Shown here: positions 1 through 6,613 of the stretch, one piece after another
Numbering within the stretch: position 1 is the first letter of the stretch
How the letters are laid out: each line of letters begins with the position of its first letter
Assembly (NCBI GenBank): GCA_003646045.1
Contig: QNDV01000104.1
Span: 1 to 7,516 of the forward strand
Reading direction: 5' to 3'
From: a bacterium
GTDB taxonomy: Bacteria > Krumholzibacteriota > Krumholzibacteria > LZORAL124-64-63
Length of the DNA stretch: 7,516 bases
Program-made: the position numbers and the translations under genes
The notes under the pieces: model-generated
What the model saw: only the letters and a program-made list of their open reading frames with translations
What the model was told of the DNA's origin: nothing
Database searches by the model: none

Positions 1-462
1 ACTGCTGCGGGAATAGACGCAACGCACCAGGTCGCCGGACACCCGGGGATGCTTGCAGGCCTCAAGCAGTTTCTGGGTGGCGGAGATGTTCCAGTCCAGG
101 TAGTCGGAAAACGAGGCGCCCCAGCTGGCCCGTACCCCGGCCTGGGCCGCCAGGTGAAAAACCGCTCGCTGGCCCGCCAGGAGTTCCACCGCATCCAGGC
201 TCTCGAGATGTTCCTGGCGCAGGGTGAAATCCGGGTCGGCGGAAAAGCTGGCCATGTTCTCCCGTTTGAGCGCCGGGTCATAGTAGTCGGTCATGGCATC
301 GACGCCCGTGACCCTGCAGCCCAGGGCCAGCAGGGATTCGGTGACCCAACTGCCGATGAAACCGGCACAACCGGTGACCACCACCGGCGTACCGGGGGCC
401 AGGATCCGCAGCACCCTCTCGGGCAGGTCGGCCACCAGGGCCGTTATGTCGCTACTGGTCAC
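1..462 (-). CDS. NAD-dependent sugar epimerase/dehydratase, N-terminal 154 residues (3' end outside window)
   Basis: Extended short-chain dehydrogenase of the nucleotide-sugar epimerase type, expected to convert one UDP- or GDP-sugar to another in the cytoplasm. Translation from the GTG at 462 gives the Rossmann dinucleotide motif TGCAGFIGS at residues 30-38 (GxxGxxG), Asp55 at the end of strand 2 for the NAD ribose, the stretch DYYDPALK at 59-66, FHLAAQAGVRASW at 102-114 and NISATQKLLEAC at 125-136. The window ends at YSRSS, just where the catalytic Ser/Thr strand begins, so the YxxxK dyad is not visible. The DYYDPxLK and AAQAGVRASW pattern is like UDP-glucuronate 4-epimerase and GalE-type enzymes, but substrate cannot be assigned. 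It overlaps the GT117 gene end by 11 bases, so it is very likely cotranscribed and translationally coupled. An in-frame ATG at 480 is a possible alternative start, but the Shine-Dalgarno favours 462. The family call is firm; substrate is open. Confidence 0.93.
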   Translation of the reverse strand, partial: MTSSDITALVADLPERVLRILAPGTPVVVTGCAGFIGSWVTESLLALGCRVTGVDAMTDYYDPALKRENMASFSADPDFTLRQEHLESLDAVELLAGQRAVFHLAAQAGVRASWGASFSDYLDWNISATQKLLEACKHPRVSGDLVRCVYSRSS

Positions 463-3196
463 CGGATTCTCCTGCCGCATCACGAATGCGGGCATCCTCG
501 CTTTCGAGGGCCCGGCGGCGCATGGCGTCCAGGGCCTGCACCATCTGGGGATCGCGCTCGCCGCTGCGCACGGCCCACGCATCCATGACCGCTTCGGCCT
601 CGGCCCGGCGGCCCAGCACCTCGTACAGGTGGAATTTCACCTCGTAGTAGAACTTGCGGTCCGGCTCGCGGATCATGGCCTTGTCCACCCAGTCCAGGGC
701 CAGGTCCACCAGACCACCCCGCATGATGCTGCGCAGGGTGTTGTAGACGATGCGCTCCTCCACCGGTACAGGCACCGCGCCGGACAGGGAATCCAGGAAT
801 ATCTTGGCGTCCTCGTCGCGATAGGCCTGGATCAACAACAGGGGATAGGTCTCCGCCGCGATGACATTGTAGGGATCTACCGCCAGGCTGGCTTCCATGG
901 CCACCAGGGCCCGGGCCAGGTAGCCGTGGAAGATGGTGGTGTCCTCCACCGCCGACGATTCCGCCCGCTGCCAGAACTCATAGCCCGCCCGGTTCAGGGC
1001 CGTCGGGTAGTTCCCCAGCAGGTGGCGGGCATTGGGACCGCGAAAGACGTCCGTACGGGTGGCACCGATCATGCCCGCCAGTACATCCAGGTCCGAGACG
1101 GTAATTTCCCGGCCGCCGTGGCCCAGATCCATTTCGCCGGAATCGGTAGCCCGACCGGACATGGCCGCGTACATGTCACGGCGCTCGTCGTCGTCCATGT
1201 CCTGCAGCGCATCCAGCTTGTAGACACCCAACACGTTTTCCAACACCAGCTGGGGGTCCACGATGGGCTGGTTGTCCGGTCCGTTGGTATCGGTCAGACG
1301 GTACGCCATGCCCTCCATGAGCAGCTTGGGCCAATAGCGCTGCATGTTTTCCTCGGGGATGGTCACGGCGAAGAAGACCGGCCTCCGCGATCCGCCCTCG
1401 TTGGCCATCATGATATCGTGCAGCACGTAATCCTTGATCATGATCAGCTGGCGCTCACCGGTTTTCGGGTCGTCGTACCAGCGATGCCGCAGATCGTCTA
1501 TCTCGGTGTCGCTGCGCGCCATTTCCAGCCCGTAGTTCTGCCGCAGCTGCTTGACGTACCAGGGCAGGTTGACCAGCGAGAGATTCACCACCGTCACGTC
1601 GGAGCGGAAGTGCTCCACCATCTGCAGATACCACAGGGGGAAGGTGTCGTTGTCACCGTTGGTGAAGAGGATCGCACCCTCGTCCAGCCCAGCCAGGATG
1701 TTCCAGGCATACTCGTAGCCGATACGGTTATCGTGGCGATCGTGTTCGAAGTACTTCGTATGACCCGGCGCCATGGGCAACAAAGCCAGCAGCAGCAATA
1801 CCACCGCGGCAGCCTTGACCGGCAGACCGACCACCGCGCGCGGTTCGGCACGCCAGCTCCCGCCCGCTTCCTCGATCTGCGTAGCGGTACGCCCCTCGCC
1901 CCCGGCCAGGTAGCGCAGCAGGGCCGCCGCGCCCAGACCGATGAAGATGGCGAAGAACATGAAAGCCGCGAAATAGAAATAGTCCCGGTCACGGACCTCG
2001 TGATCGGTGAAGTTCAGGTACAGGGTGAGCAGTTCGCCGTTGATCAGGTAGCCTGCCAGGGGCACAAAGATCAGGGGGCGCACCCGGCGCAGACCGTGGA
2101 AAAGTCCCACCAGCGCCAGGAAGACGGGACCCAGCACCGTGGTCGCCGCGGTGAGCATGCCCTGTCCCGGACCCAGGATATAGAACTGCTTGAACAGGAA
2201 CCCGTAGTAGTAGCCGTACTGCCACAGCAGCGGCGCCCGCCGCTCGAAGGGATTCAGGGGCGGATACTGTTCCCGCCGCACCACCGACAGCAAGGTGGCA
2301 AAATTGTCCGGGTCGGTCTGGTTGATCAGGGGCTCGGGATCCGCGCCGGAGCGGATCATCATCATCACGTGGACGGTCAGGCCCACGAAGAACAGGGCAC
2401 TGCCCACCAGGGCGAAATGGCGCCCCTGGAACGAACGGATCACTACCACCACGCCATAGGCGATGAGCAGCATCACCACCAGGCCGTTGTCCCTGGTACT
2501 GGTCGACAGCAGGAATATGAACAGCCCCACACTCATGAGGAACAGGTCCATCAGGGGCAGGTGACGCCTGGTGGCCAGCACCGCCAGCAGGAAGACTCCG
2601 GGATAGACCAGGATGCTGCCCAGATGGAATCCCACCCCCAGGCCCAGCAGGTAGATCATCAGCAACAGGAGATTGTTGCTGGCCGGCTGGTCCCGGTGGT
2701 CGTACCAGTGCAGTGTGAGCCAGGTCAGGATGGCGATCATGAAGGCGGACAGCCCGTAGACCTCCGCCTCGATGGCGTTGTTCCAGTAGGTCTCGCTGAA
2801 GGCCAGGAAGAGGGCCCCCACCACACCGCCCACCTCGGCCAGCCAGCCCATATCGGGATCGGCCCGCCTGGCGATACCGCGAATCACCAGGAAAATGAAG
2901 GCCACTGCCAGGGCACTGAAGAAGGCGGACATGAAATTGACGGCCCGGGCCGTACCCAGGGCGGGTTTCGTGATGTCCGCGTTGCCGCTCAACACGTCGA
3001 AAACGCGGCCCATGAGCACATACAGCGGCGTACCCGGTTGATGCGGTACACCCACGATGTGGCTCGTGGTGATGAACTCCCCGCAGTCCCAGAAATCCGC
3101 GGTGGGACCCAGGGTTGCCATGTAGACGCCCAGGGTCAGGACAAAGACAGCGGCGGCGATCAGCAGGTGGGGCCGACGCATCAGGTTTGCGATCAA
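452..3196 (-). CDS. DUF2723 / TMEM260-like membrane glycosyltransferase (GT117, putative protein O-mannosyltransferase)
   Basis: A 914-residue multi-span membrane protein of the DUF2723 family (GT117). The animal member TMEM260 is a protein O-mannosyltransferase; bacterial members are presumed to use a polyprenyl-phosphate sugar and act on the extracytoplasmic side. After a first hydrophobic segment (about 10-29) comes the WDCGE motif at 36-40 with the family Asp/Glu pair (Asp37, Glu40), then PHQPGTPLYVL at 51-61. Further conserved blocks are YWNNAIEAEVYGL at 137-149, DHEVRDRDYFY at 398-408 and TNGDNDTFPLWYLQ at 512-525. I count about a dozen hydrophobic segments up to about residue 475. The rest is soluble and its last ~200 residues look like TPR-type helical pairs, possibly for acceptor binding. 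The TTG at 3196 is chosen because AGAGGA lies seven bases before it; ATG at 3181 has no ribosome site. It follows the flippase-like gene after 83 bases. Family membership is secure; sugar and acceptor are unknown. Confidence 0.9.
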   Translation of the reverse strand: MIANLMRRPHLLIAAAVFVLTLGVYMATLGPTADFWDCGEFITTSHIVGVPHQPGTPLYVLMGRVFDVLSGNADITKPALGTARAVNFMSAFFSALAVAFIFLVIRGIARRADPDMGWLAEVGGVVGALFLAFSETYWNNAIEAEVYGLSAFMIAILTWLTLHWYDHRDQPASNNLLLLMIYLLGLGVGFHLGSILVYPGVFLLAVLATRRHLPLMDLFLMSVGLFIFLLSTSTRDNGLVVMLLIAYGVVVVIRSFQGRHFALVGSALFFVGLTVHVMMMIRSGADPEPLINQTDPDNFATLLSVVRREQYPPLNPFERRAPLLWQYGYYYGFLFKQFYILGPGQGMLTAATTVLGPVFLALVGLFHGLRRVRPLIFVPLAGYLINGELLTLYLNFTDHEVRDRDYFYFAAFMFFAIFIGLGAAALLRYLAGGEGRTATQIEEAGGSWRAEPRAVVGLPVKAAAVVLLLLALLPMAPGHTKYFEHDRHDNRIGYEYAWNILAGLDEGAILFTNGDNDTFPLWYLQMVEHFRSDVTVVNLSLVNLPWYVKQLRQNYGLEMARSDTEIDDLRHRWYDDPKTGERQLIMIKDYVLHDIMMANEGGSRRPVFFAVTIPEENMQRYWPKLLMEGMAYRLTDTNGPDNQPIVDPQLVLENVLGVYKLDALQDMDDDERRDMYAAMSGRATDSGEMDLGHGGREITVSDLDVLAGMIGATRTDVFRGPNARHLLGNYPTALNRAGYEFWQRAESSAVEDTTIFHGYLARALVAMEASLAVDPYNVIAAETYPLLLIQAYRDEDAKIFLDSLSGAVPVPVEERIVYNTLRSIMRGGLVDLALDWVDKAMIREPDRKFYYEVKFHLYEVLGRRAEAEAVMDAWAVRSGERDPQMVQALDAMRRRALESEDARIRDAAGESGDQ
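469..473 (-). promoter_or_regulatory. Shine-Dalgarno deciding the GTG start of the epimerase
   Basis: AGGAG lies six bases before the GTG at 462 and inside the last codons of the GT117 gene. The competing in-frame ATG at 480 lies upstream of this site and could not use it. This supports the GTG start and an 11-base overlap with the preceding gene. Confidence 0.65.
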
Positions 3197-3225
3197 GTCG
3201 ATATCCTCTGCTTTTCGGGACTCAT
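3193..3225 (-). other. Possible 10-codon leader cistron (MSPEKQRIST) overlapping the GT117 start
   Basis: An ATG at 3225 opens a ten-codon frame whose TGA at 3195-3193 overlaps the TTG start of the GT117 gene as TTGA. This repeats the NTGA coupling used at three other junctions of this cluster, and the GT117 ribosome site lies inside the frame. It has no clear Shine-Dalgarno of its own, and a frame this short can arise by chance. No function is proposed for the peptide. Confidence 0.2.
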
Positions 3226-3279
3226 CCGAACGGACCGGCCCAAACTAACACACGGGAATGGGCCCAACAACAAAGAGAC
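3197..3279 (-). other. 83-base spacer before the GT117 gene, weak promoter-like pair inside
   Basis: This is the only gap inside the glycan block. It is less GC-rich than the genes around it. TTGTTG (3270-3265) and TAGTTT (3247-3242) are spaced by 17 bases, but each matches the sigma-70 consensus at only three of six positions. A CTCTTTG core (3277-3271) directly after the flippase stop codon resembles the centre of boxA. I see no convincing terminator hairpin. The GT117 and epimerase genes may have an extra promoter here or may be read through from upstream. Confidence 0.3.
3204..3209 (-). promoter_or_regulatory. Shine-Dalgarno deciding the TTG start of the GT117 gene
   Basis: AGAGGA is placed seven bases before the TTG at 3196. 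The nearest ATG, at 3181, has no purine-rich site at a workable distance. The first transmembrane segment is complete with either start, so the choice affects only five residues. Confidence 0.6.
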
Positions 3280-4248
3280 CTAGGAGTTCCCCTCCCGGGG
3301 CCGCCCGCGGCCCAGCCAGAGTAACACCCCGCCCTGCAGGCTGAACACCACCTGCACGAGATAAGCCGCCAATTCCATGCCCACGGCGTGGGGCGCCGCC
3401 AGCCCTGCCCAGGTCAGCAGGCTGGCAGAGACCGATTCGCGCAACCCGATGCCGTTGATGGTCACCGGTAGCATCAGGACCACCGCCAGCAGGGGTATCA
3501 ACACCAGCAACTGCACGTTCTGGATCAGGCTCAGATCGTAGCCGAGCCCCCGCGCCACCAGCAGATGGGTGGCCAGGCGCAGGATCTGGACTCCCACACT
3601 GAACGCCACCAGGCCGTTGAGCCAGCGCACGTGGGAACGGTAGCGCCCCAGTTCGCCCACCAGCTTCTCCAATCGCAGGGCCACGCCCTCCAGACGCAAC
3701 CCGCGGGCCACCGCCGGCAGCAGCCTGCGCAGCCTTCTCGACAGCAGGAAGGCCAACCCCGCCACCAGGGCCACCAGCAGGACCGGCAGCAACAGGGCGT
3801 GCCGTGGCAGGGGAATGTCCAGACCGCTGGCGGCAACCAGCACCAGCGATCCCACCAGGGACAGAGCCATCAGACCGATGATCCGGTCCAGCAGGGTGGC
3901 ACAGAAGACACCCAGGTGCCGCTTCTGCTGACGACCCAGATCAACGATCTTCCAGGCATCGCCACCGATGTTGGCGGGCAGGAAGTTGTTGAAGAAGAGC
4001 CCGATGAAGTAGAGCCGGCGGATCTCCGTTGCCGGCGCCCTGATGCCGGCGCGCCCCAACAGCCAGGACCACTGCAGGGCTCCGCCAAAGGCGCTGACCC
4101 CGTAGACTGCCAGGGCCGCCAGTAGCCAACCCCAACGAGGGTTTTCCAGACCCTCCACGATCTCGTCCAGGGACAGGCGCGACAGCACGAACCAGATCAA
4201 CGCCGCACTGACGGTGAGCTTGGCCAGGAAAACCAGGGCGTTCTTCAT
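3280..4248 (-). CDS. Flippase-like integral membrane protein (LPG-synthase transmembrane domain family, UPF0104)
   Basis: A 322-residue polytopic protein with about eight hydrophobic segments. It shows the family signatures FFNNFLPANIGGDAWK at 85-100 (Asn88, Pro91, Gly95-Gly96-Asp97), LLDRIIGL at 119-126 and LPVTINGIGLRE at 260-271. The family includes the membrane half of lysylphosphatidylglycerol synthase (MprF) and archaeal AglD-like proteins. This protein stops after the membrane part and has no aminoacyl-transferase domain, so it should not be called a lysyl-PG synthase. Such stand-alone forms are often found beside glycosyltransferases and are thought to move or handle lipid-linked substrates; for this one that is inference from context. 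The ATG at 4248 forms ATGA with the stop of the GT4 gene, which marks translational coupling. Its own Shine-Dalgarno is weak (GGTG about six bases upstream). Longer upstream frames only run into the GT4 gene. Confidence 0.85.
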   Translation of the reverse strand: MKNALVFLAKLTVSAALIWFVLSRLSLDEIVEGLENPRWGWLLAALAVYGVSAFGGALQWSWLLGRAGIRAPATEIRRLYFIGLFFNNFLPANIGGDAWKIVDLGRQQKRHLGVFCATLLDRIIGLMALSLVGSLVLVAASGLDIPLPRHALLLPVLLVALVAGLAFLLSRRLRRLLPAVARGLRLEGVALRLEKLVGELGRYRSHVRWLNGLVAFSVGVQILRLATHLLVARGLGYDLSLIQNVQLLVLIPLLAVVLMLPVTINGIGLRESVSASLLTWAGLAAPHAVGMELAAYLVQVVFSLQGGVLLWLGRGRPREGNS

Positions 4249-5369
4249 GGCCGCACCCCGGCGGTGGCCACGCGCTCGAACAGATCCAGGGACTCCTCCA
4301 CACAACGGGGCCAACTGAAGCCCGCGGCCCACTGCCGGGCGGCGTCGCTGCGCCGTTGCCACAAGTCGGGATCCCGCAGCAGGGCCAAGGCCTCGCGGGC
4401 AAACGCCTCATGGTCACCGTAGGGCACCAGACTGCCGGTCTCGCCGTGGCGTACCGAATCCTGCAATCCCGGCCGGTCGCTGGCCACCACCGGCAACCCG
4501 CACTGGTTGGCTTCCACCACGGTCAGCCCCCAGCCTTCCTTGGGACTGGGATTCAGGAAGACGTGGGCCCGGTGCAGATTGGCAACCAGTTCCTCGTGGG
4601 GCAGGAAGCCCTCGAAAGCCACGAACTCCTGCAGACCAAGGCGCGCCGTCAACCGGCGCAGGCGAGACTCGTCGGGTCCACGGCCCATGATCAACAGGCG
4701 GGCGTCGGGCAGGGCGGCGTGGATACGGCCGAAGGCACGCAGGGCCACATCGTTGCTCTTGTACCGGCGCAGGCGACTCCAGCACACTACCAGGGGCGTC
4801 GAACTGCGCGGCGGAGGCTCCCGCAGGCTGAAGCGCTCGTGATCCAGCCCGCAGTAGATCGTGTTGACGCGAGCCGGGTCCATACCCCTGGCCACCAGAT
4901 CCTCCCTCGTCGAGGGGCTGATCACCTCGAAGTCCACGTTCCGGTACACCAACGGTATGAGACTCTCGGCGCCATAGACGTAGGTGGCCAGCACGGGATT
5001 GGCTTCGCGGTAGACCGTGCGCCCGAACAGATGTGGCACTACCGCCAGTACCGGCACCCCGCCGGCGTACAGGGGCGTATAGAACGGGATCTTGTTGATG
5101 TCCTCCACCAGCAGGTCGTAGGTGTGCTGCCGCAGCAGTCGCTTCACCACTCCCGGCAGCACGAAATTGGCCACCGACCAGTGGCCATGACGATGGATGG
5201 TTACCCCGTCGACCACCTCACGGGTCGACGCACCGGTGTAGGCGCAGCAGACCAGGTCCACCTGCCAACCCGCCGCCACGGCACCCTTGAGGATCTCGTG
5301 CAGGTGCAACTCGGCCCCGCCACCCAACGGGTCGCCGATATCGCGCCAGTTGACCGCCAGCAGTCTCAG
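4245..5369 (-). CDS. GT4-family glycosyltransferase, probable CTG start
   Basis: A retaining GT-B glycosyltransferase of family GT4, 374 residues, expected to transfer a sugar from a nucleotide donor in the cytoplasm or at the inner membrane face. The N-terminal acceptor-side motif GGGAELHLHEI is at 16-26. The donor-side domain begins with a VVCWSRLRRYKSND stretch, then the EX7E motif Glu278-Glu286 in KEGWGLTVVE, followed by CGLPVVASDRPGLQDSV. These are typical of Glycos_transf_1 proteins and explain nearly the full length. No ATG, GTG or TTG lies in frame close to the N-terminal strand (LRLLAVNW). The only start matching family length is CTG at 5369, which forms CTGA with the methyltransferase stop and has GGAGG seven bases before it. 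An ATG at 5555 would add 62 residues of GC-rich shadow sequence from inside the methyltransferase gene. Donor and acceptor sugars are unknown. Confidence 0.9.
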   Translation of the reverse strand: MRLLAVNWRDIGDPLGGGAELHLHEILKGAVAAGWQVDLVCCAYTGASTREVVDGVTIHRHGHWSVANFVLPGVVKRLLRQHTYDLLVEDINKIPFYTPLYAGGVPVLAVVPHLFGRTVYREANPVLATYVYGAESLIPLVYRNVDFEVISPSTREDLVARGMDPARVNTIYCGLDHERFSLREPPPRSSTPLVVCWSRLRRYKSNDVALRAFGRIHAALPDARLLIMGRGPDESRLRRLTARLGLQEFVAFEGFLPHEELVANLHRAHVFLNPSPKEGWGLTVVEANQCGLPVVASDRPGLQDSVRHGETGSLVPYGDHEAFAREALALLRDPDLWQRRSDAARQWAAGFSWPRCVEESLDLFERVATAGVRP

Positions 5370-6154
5370 GACCCGGCCTCCGGTTTGCGTCCCACCACCC
5401 CGATGGTGGGCATGGTGTGAAGGGCCAGCCGCGTGGAGCCGAACCAACCGCGGCAGCGCTCGCCCAGCCGTGACAGGGGCGGCACGGGCTCGGGGTGCAT
5501 GGGCAACCGCCAACCCAACCTGGTGAGCAGCATCTTGCGCAGGGCCCGGTACCACAGTCCGGGCACCATCCAGTCGCCGTAGGTACGCTCCACCGTGGCG
5601 CCACCTCGGCGCACCCAGCCCTCGAGCTGGGCCGGGGTGAACTGGGTCTCCCAGCCGGCGAACCAGCGGTTCAGGGCGATGAGTACCTGCTTGCCCACGG
5701 TGTAGTAGTGAAAGGTCTGGGGTACGTCCACGATGAGATACCCGCCGGGCTTGAGGATGCGCACGTTGTCATCCAGCAGGGTCAGCGGATCACGAAAATG
5801 TTCCAGCAGGCCCTGGTGGAATACAACGTCGAAAGTACCGTCGGCAAAGGGGCTGCCCGTACCGTCGCCACACACCGTGCGAATGTCGACACCGGCCTTG
5901 TCCGCGGCCTGGGCGGTGAGTTTCAGCGAACCGGCCACGTAGTCCAGGGTCCAGACCTCGGCCCCCGCCTTCGCCAGGGTCACCGCATCGCGGCCCGTCC
6001 CGGCCCCCACCTCGAGGACGCGCTTGCCCGCCGGTGGACCCAGCAGCATGACCTCGCGCACCATGCGCCCGTCGGTGCCATAGACCTCGTCCAGGGCCAG
6101 GTCGTCTGCCTGCTCCCAGAAGCGCTGCCAGTGGTCGGGGGTCGAGGATCTCAC
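5366..6154 (-). CDS. Class I SAM-dependent methyltransferase
   Basis: A 262-residue methyltransferase of the Methyltransf_11/25 kind. Motif I is VLEVGAGTGRD at 46-56, the acidic residue after strand 2 is Asp71 in TLDYVAGS, the post-II strand is TFDVVFHQGLLEHF at 107-120, and motif III is LKPGGYLIVDVPQ at 134-146, so the SAM fold is complete. The C-terminal ~90 residues are rich in Trp, Arg and Leu (for example WYRALRKMLLTRLGW at 201-215) and may contact membrane or a lipid-linked acceptor; this is a guess. The GTG at 6154 forms GTGA with the nusB stop and has GGAGG (6166-6162) seven bases upstream. Its own TGA overlaps the GT4 start. Position between nusB and glycosyltransferase genes suggests a sugar or polyprenol-linked acceptor, but an unrelated small-molecule or quinone-type substrate cannot be excluded from sequence. 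Confidence 0.88.
   Translation of the reverse strand: MRSSTPDHWQRFWEQADDLALDEVYGTDGRMVREVMLLGPPAGKRVLEVGAGTGRDAVTLAKAGAEVWTLDYVAGSLKLTAQAADKAGVDIRTVCGDGTGSPFADGTFDVVFHQGLLEHFRDPLTLLDDNVRILKPGGYLIVDVPQTFHYYTVGKQVLIALNRWFAGWETQFTPAQLEGWVRRGGATVERTYGDWMVPGLWYRALRKMLLTRLGWRLPMHPEPVPPLSRLGERCRGWFGSTRLALHTMPTIGVVGRKPEAGS
5377..5381 (-). promoter_or_regulatory. Strong Shine-Dalgarno supporting a CTG start for the GT4 gene
   Basis: GGAGG sits seven bases before the CTG at 5369, inside the last codons of the methyltransferase gene. That spacing matches the sites of the neighbouring genes (6-8 bases), and no standard start codon is in frame at a usable distance. It is the main evidence that translation begins at CTG. 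Confidence 0.6.
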
Positions 6155-6600
6155 GCGCCGCCCTCCCGCGGGCCGGCCTGCCCGTGCGACTCGGGATAGG
6201 TCTCGGCGGCGGCCTTGTCCAGGACGCCGTTGACGAAGCCCACCGCATCGTCATCGCAATAACGACGGGTCAGGTCCAGGGCCTCGTTGATGGCCACGCG
6301 CCAGGGAACGTCGGGGCTGAAACGCAACTCGGCCAGGCCCATGACCATGATGATCCGTTCGAGCACACCCAGTCGATCCGGGCTCCAGCCCTTGCTGACG
6401 AGTTGGGCCAGCCAGGCCTCGAGGTCCTGGCGGTTTCTGTCCACCTTGGACGCCAGGTCGCGGGCGAAGGCGGCGGAATCGTCAGCCGATTCACGCCGGT
6501 CCAACTGGTCGGCCAGGGTGTTCTCCAGACGCCCGCCGCTGATCACCGCCGCGTAGCACGACTGCAATACTATTTCGCGGCTCTTCCTGCGTTTGCCCAC
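6151..6600 (-). CDS. nusB: Transcription antitermination factor NusB
   Basis: Starting at the GTG at 6600 this gives 149 residues, the usual NusB size. NusB binds boxA RNA together with NusE (ribosomal protein S10) and supports antitermination on rRNA operons. The N terminus GKRRKSREIVLQSCYAA corresponds to the basic first helix (RRxARExALQ.LY in most members), slightly diverged. The C-terminal signature is clear: WRVAINEALDLTRRYCDDDAVGFVNGVLDKAA, beginning near residue 101, matches the family pattern vaINEaveLak.y....s..FVNGvLd.i. AGGAG lies eight bases before the GTG; a longer frame opened by a TTG at 6654 would translate the hairpin-forming leader and is rejected. The gene ends in GTGA shared with the methyltransferase. 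A ribH-nusB neighbourhood is widespread and supports the identification. The leader carries a boxA-like element, which suggests possible self-regulation. Confidence 0.93.
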   Translation of the reverse strand: MGKRRKSREIVLQSCYAAVISGGRLENTLADQLDRRESADDSAAFARDLASKVDRNRQDLEAWLAQLVSKGWSPDRLGVLERIIMVMGLAELRFSPDVPWRVAINEALDLTRRYCDDDAVGFVNGVLDKAAAETYPESHGQAGPREGGA

Positions 6601-6608
6601 AGCGTATG

Positions 6609-6613
6609 CTCCT
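6609..6613 (-). promoter_or_regulatory. Shine-Dalgarno deciding the GTG start of nusB
   Basis: AGGAG is followed by eight bases and the GTG at 6600. It fixes the start 54 bases inside the longest open frame. Its first A is also the last base of the boxA-like element at 6624-6613. Confidence 0.7.

Noticed and set aside
3242..3270. TTGTTG-17-TAGTTT as a firm promoter for the GT117 gene
   Set aside because: Only half of the positions match in each box; kept only as a weak candidate within the spacer entry.
293..3283. A 996-codon open frame on the plus strand covering the whole GT117 gene
   Set aside because: It is the antisense shadow of a GC-rich gene. The protein is Gln/His/Gly-rich low-complexity sequence with no recognisable domain, while the minus strand encodes a clear DUF2723 protein.
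4249..4362. Longer flippase-like frame starting at 4362
   Set aside because: The extra 38 residues lie inside the GT4 gene and are basic, non-hydrophobic shadow sequence; the ATGA start at 4248 begins right at the first membrane helix.
4356..5420. A 354-codon plus-strand frame opposite the GT4 gene
   Set aside because: Antisense shadow with a Gln/His/Gly-rich composition and no domain; the minus strand has the EX7E motif and full GT4 architecture.
5370..5555. ATG at 5555 as the start of the GT4 gene
   Set aside because: It would add 62 residues made from another frame of the methyltransferase gene, with no GT4-like features, and leave GGAGG at 5381-5377 unused.
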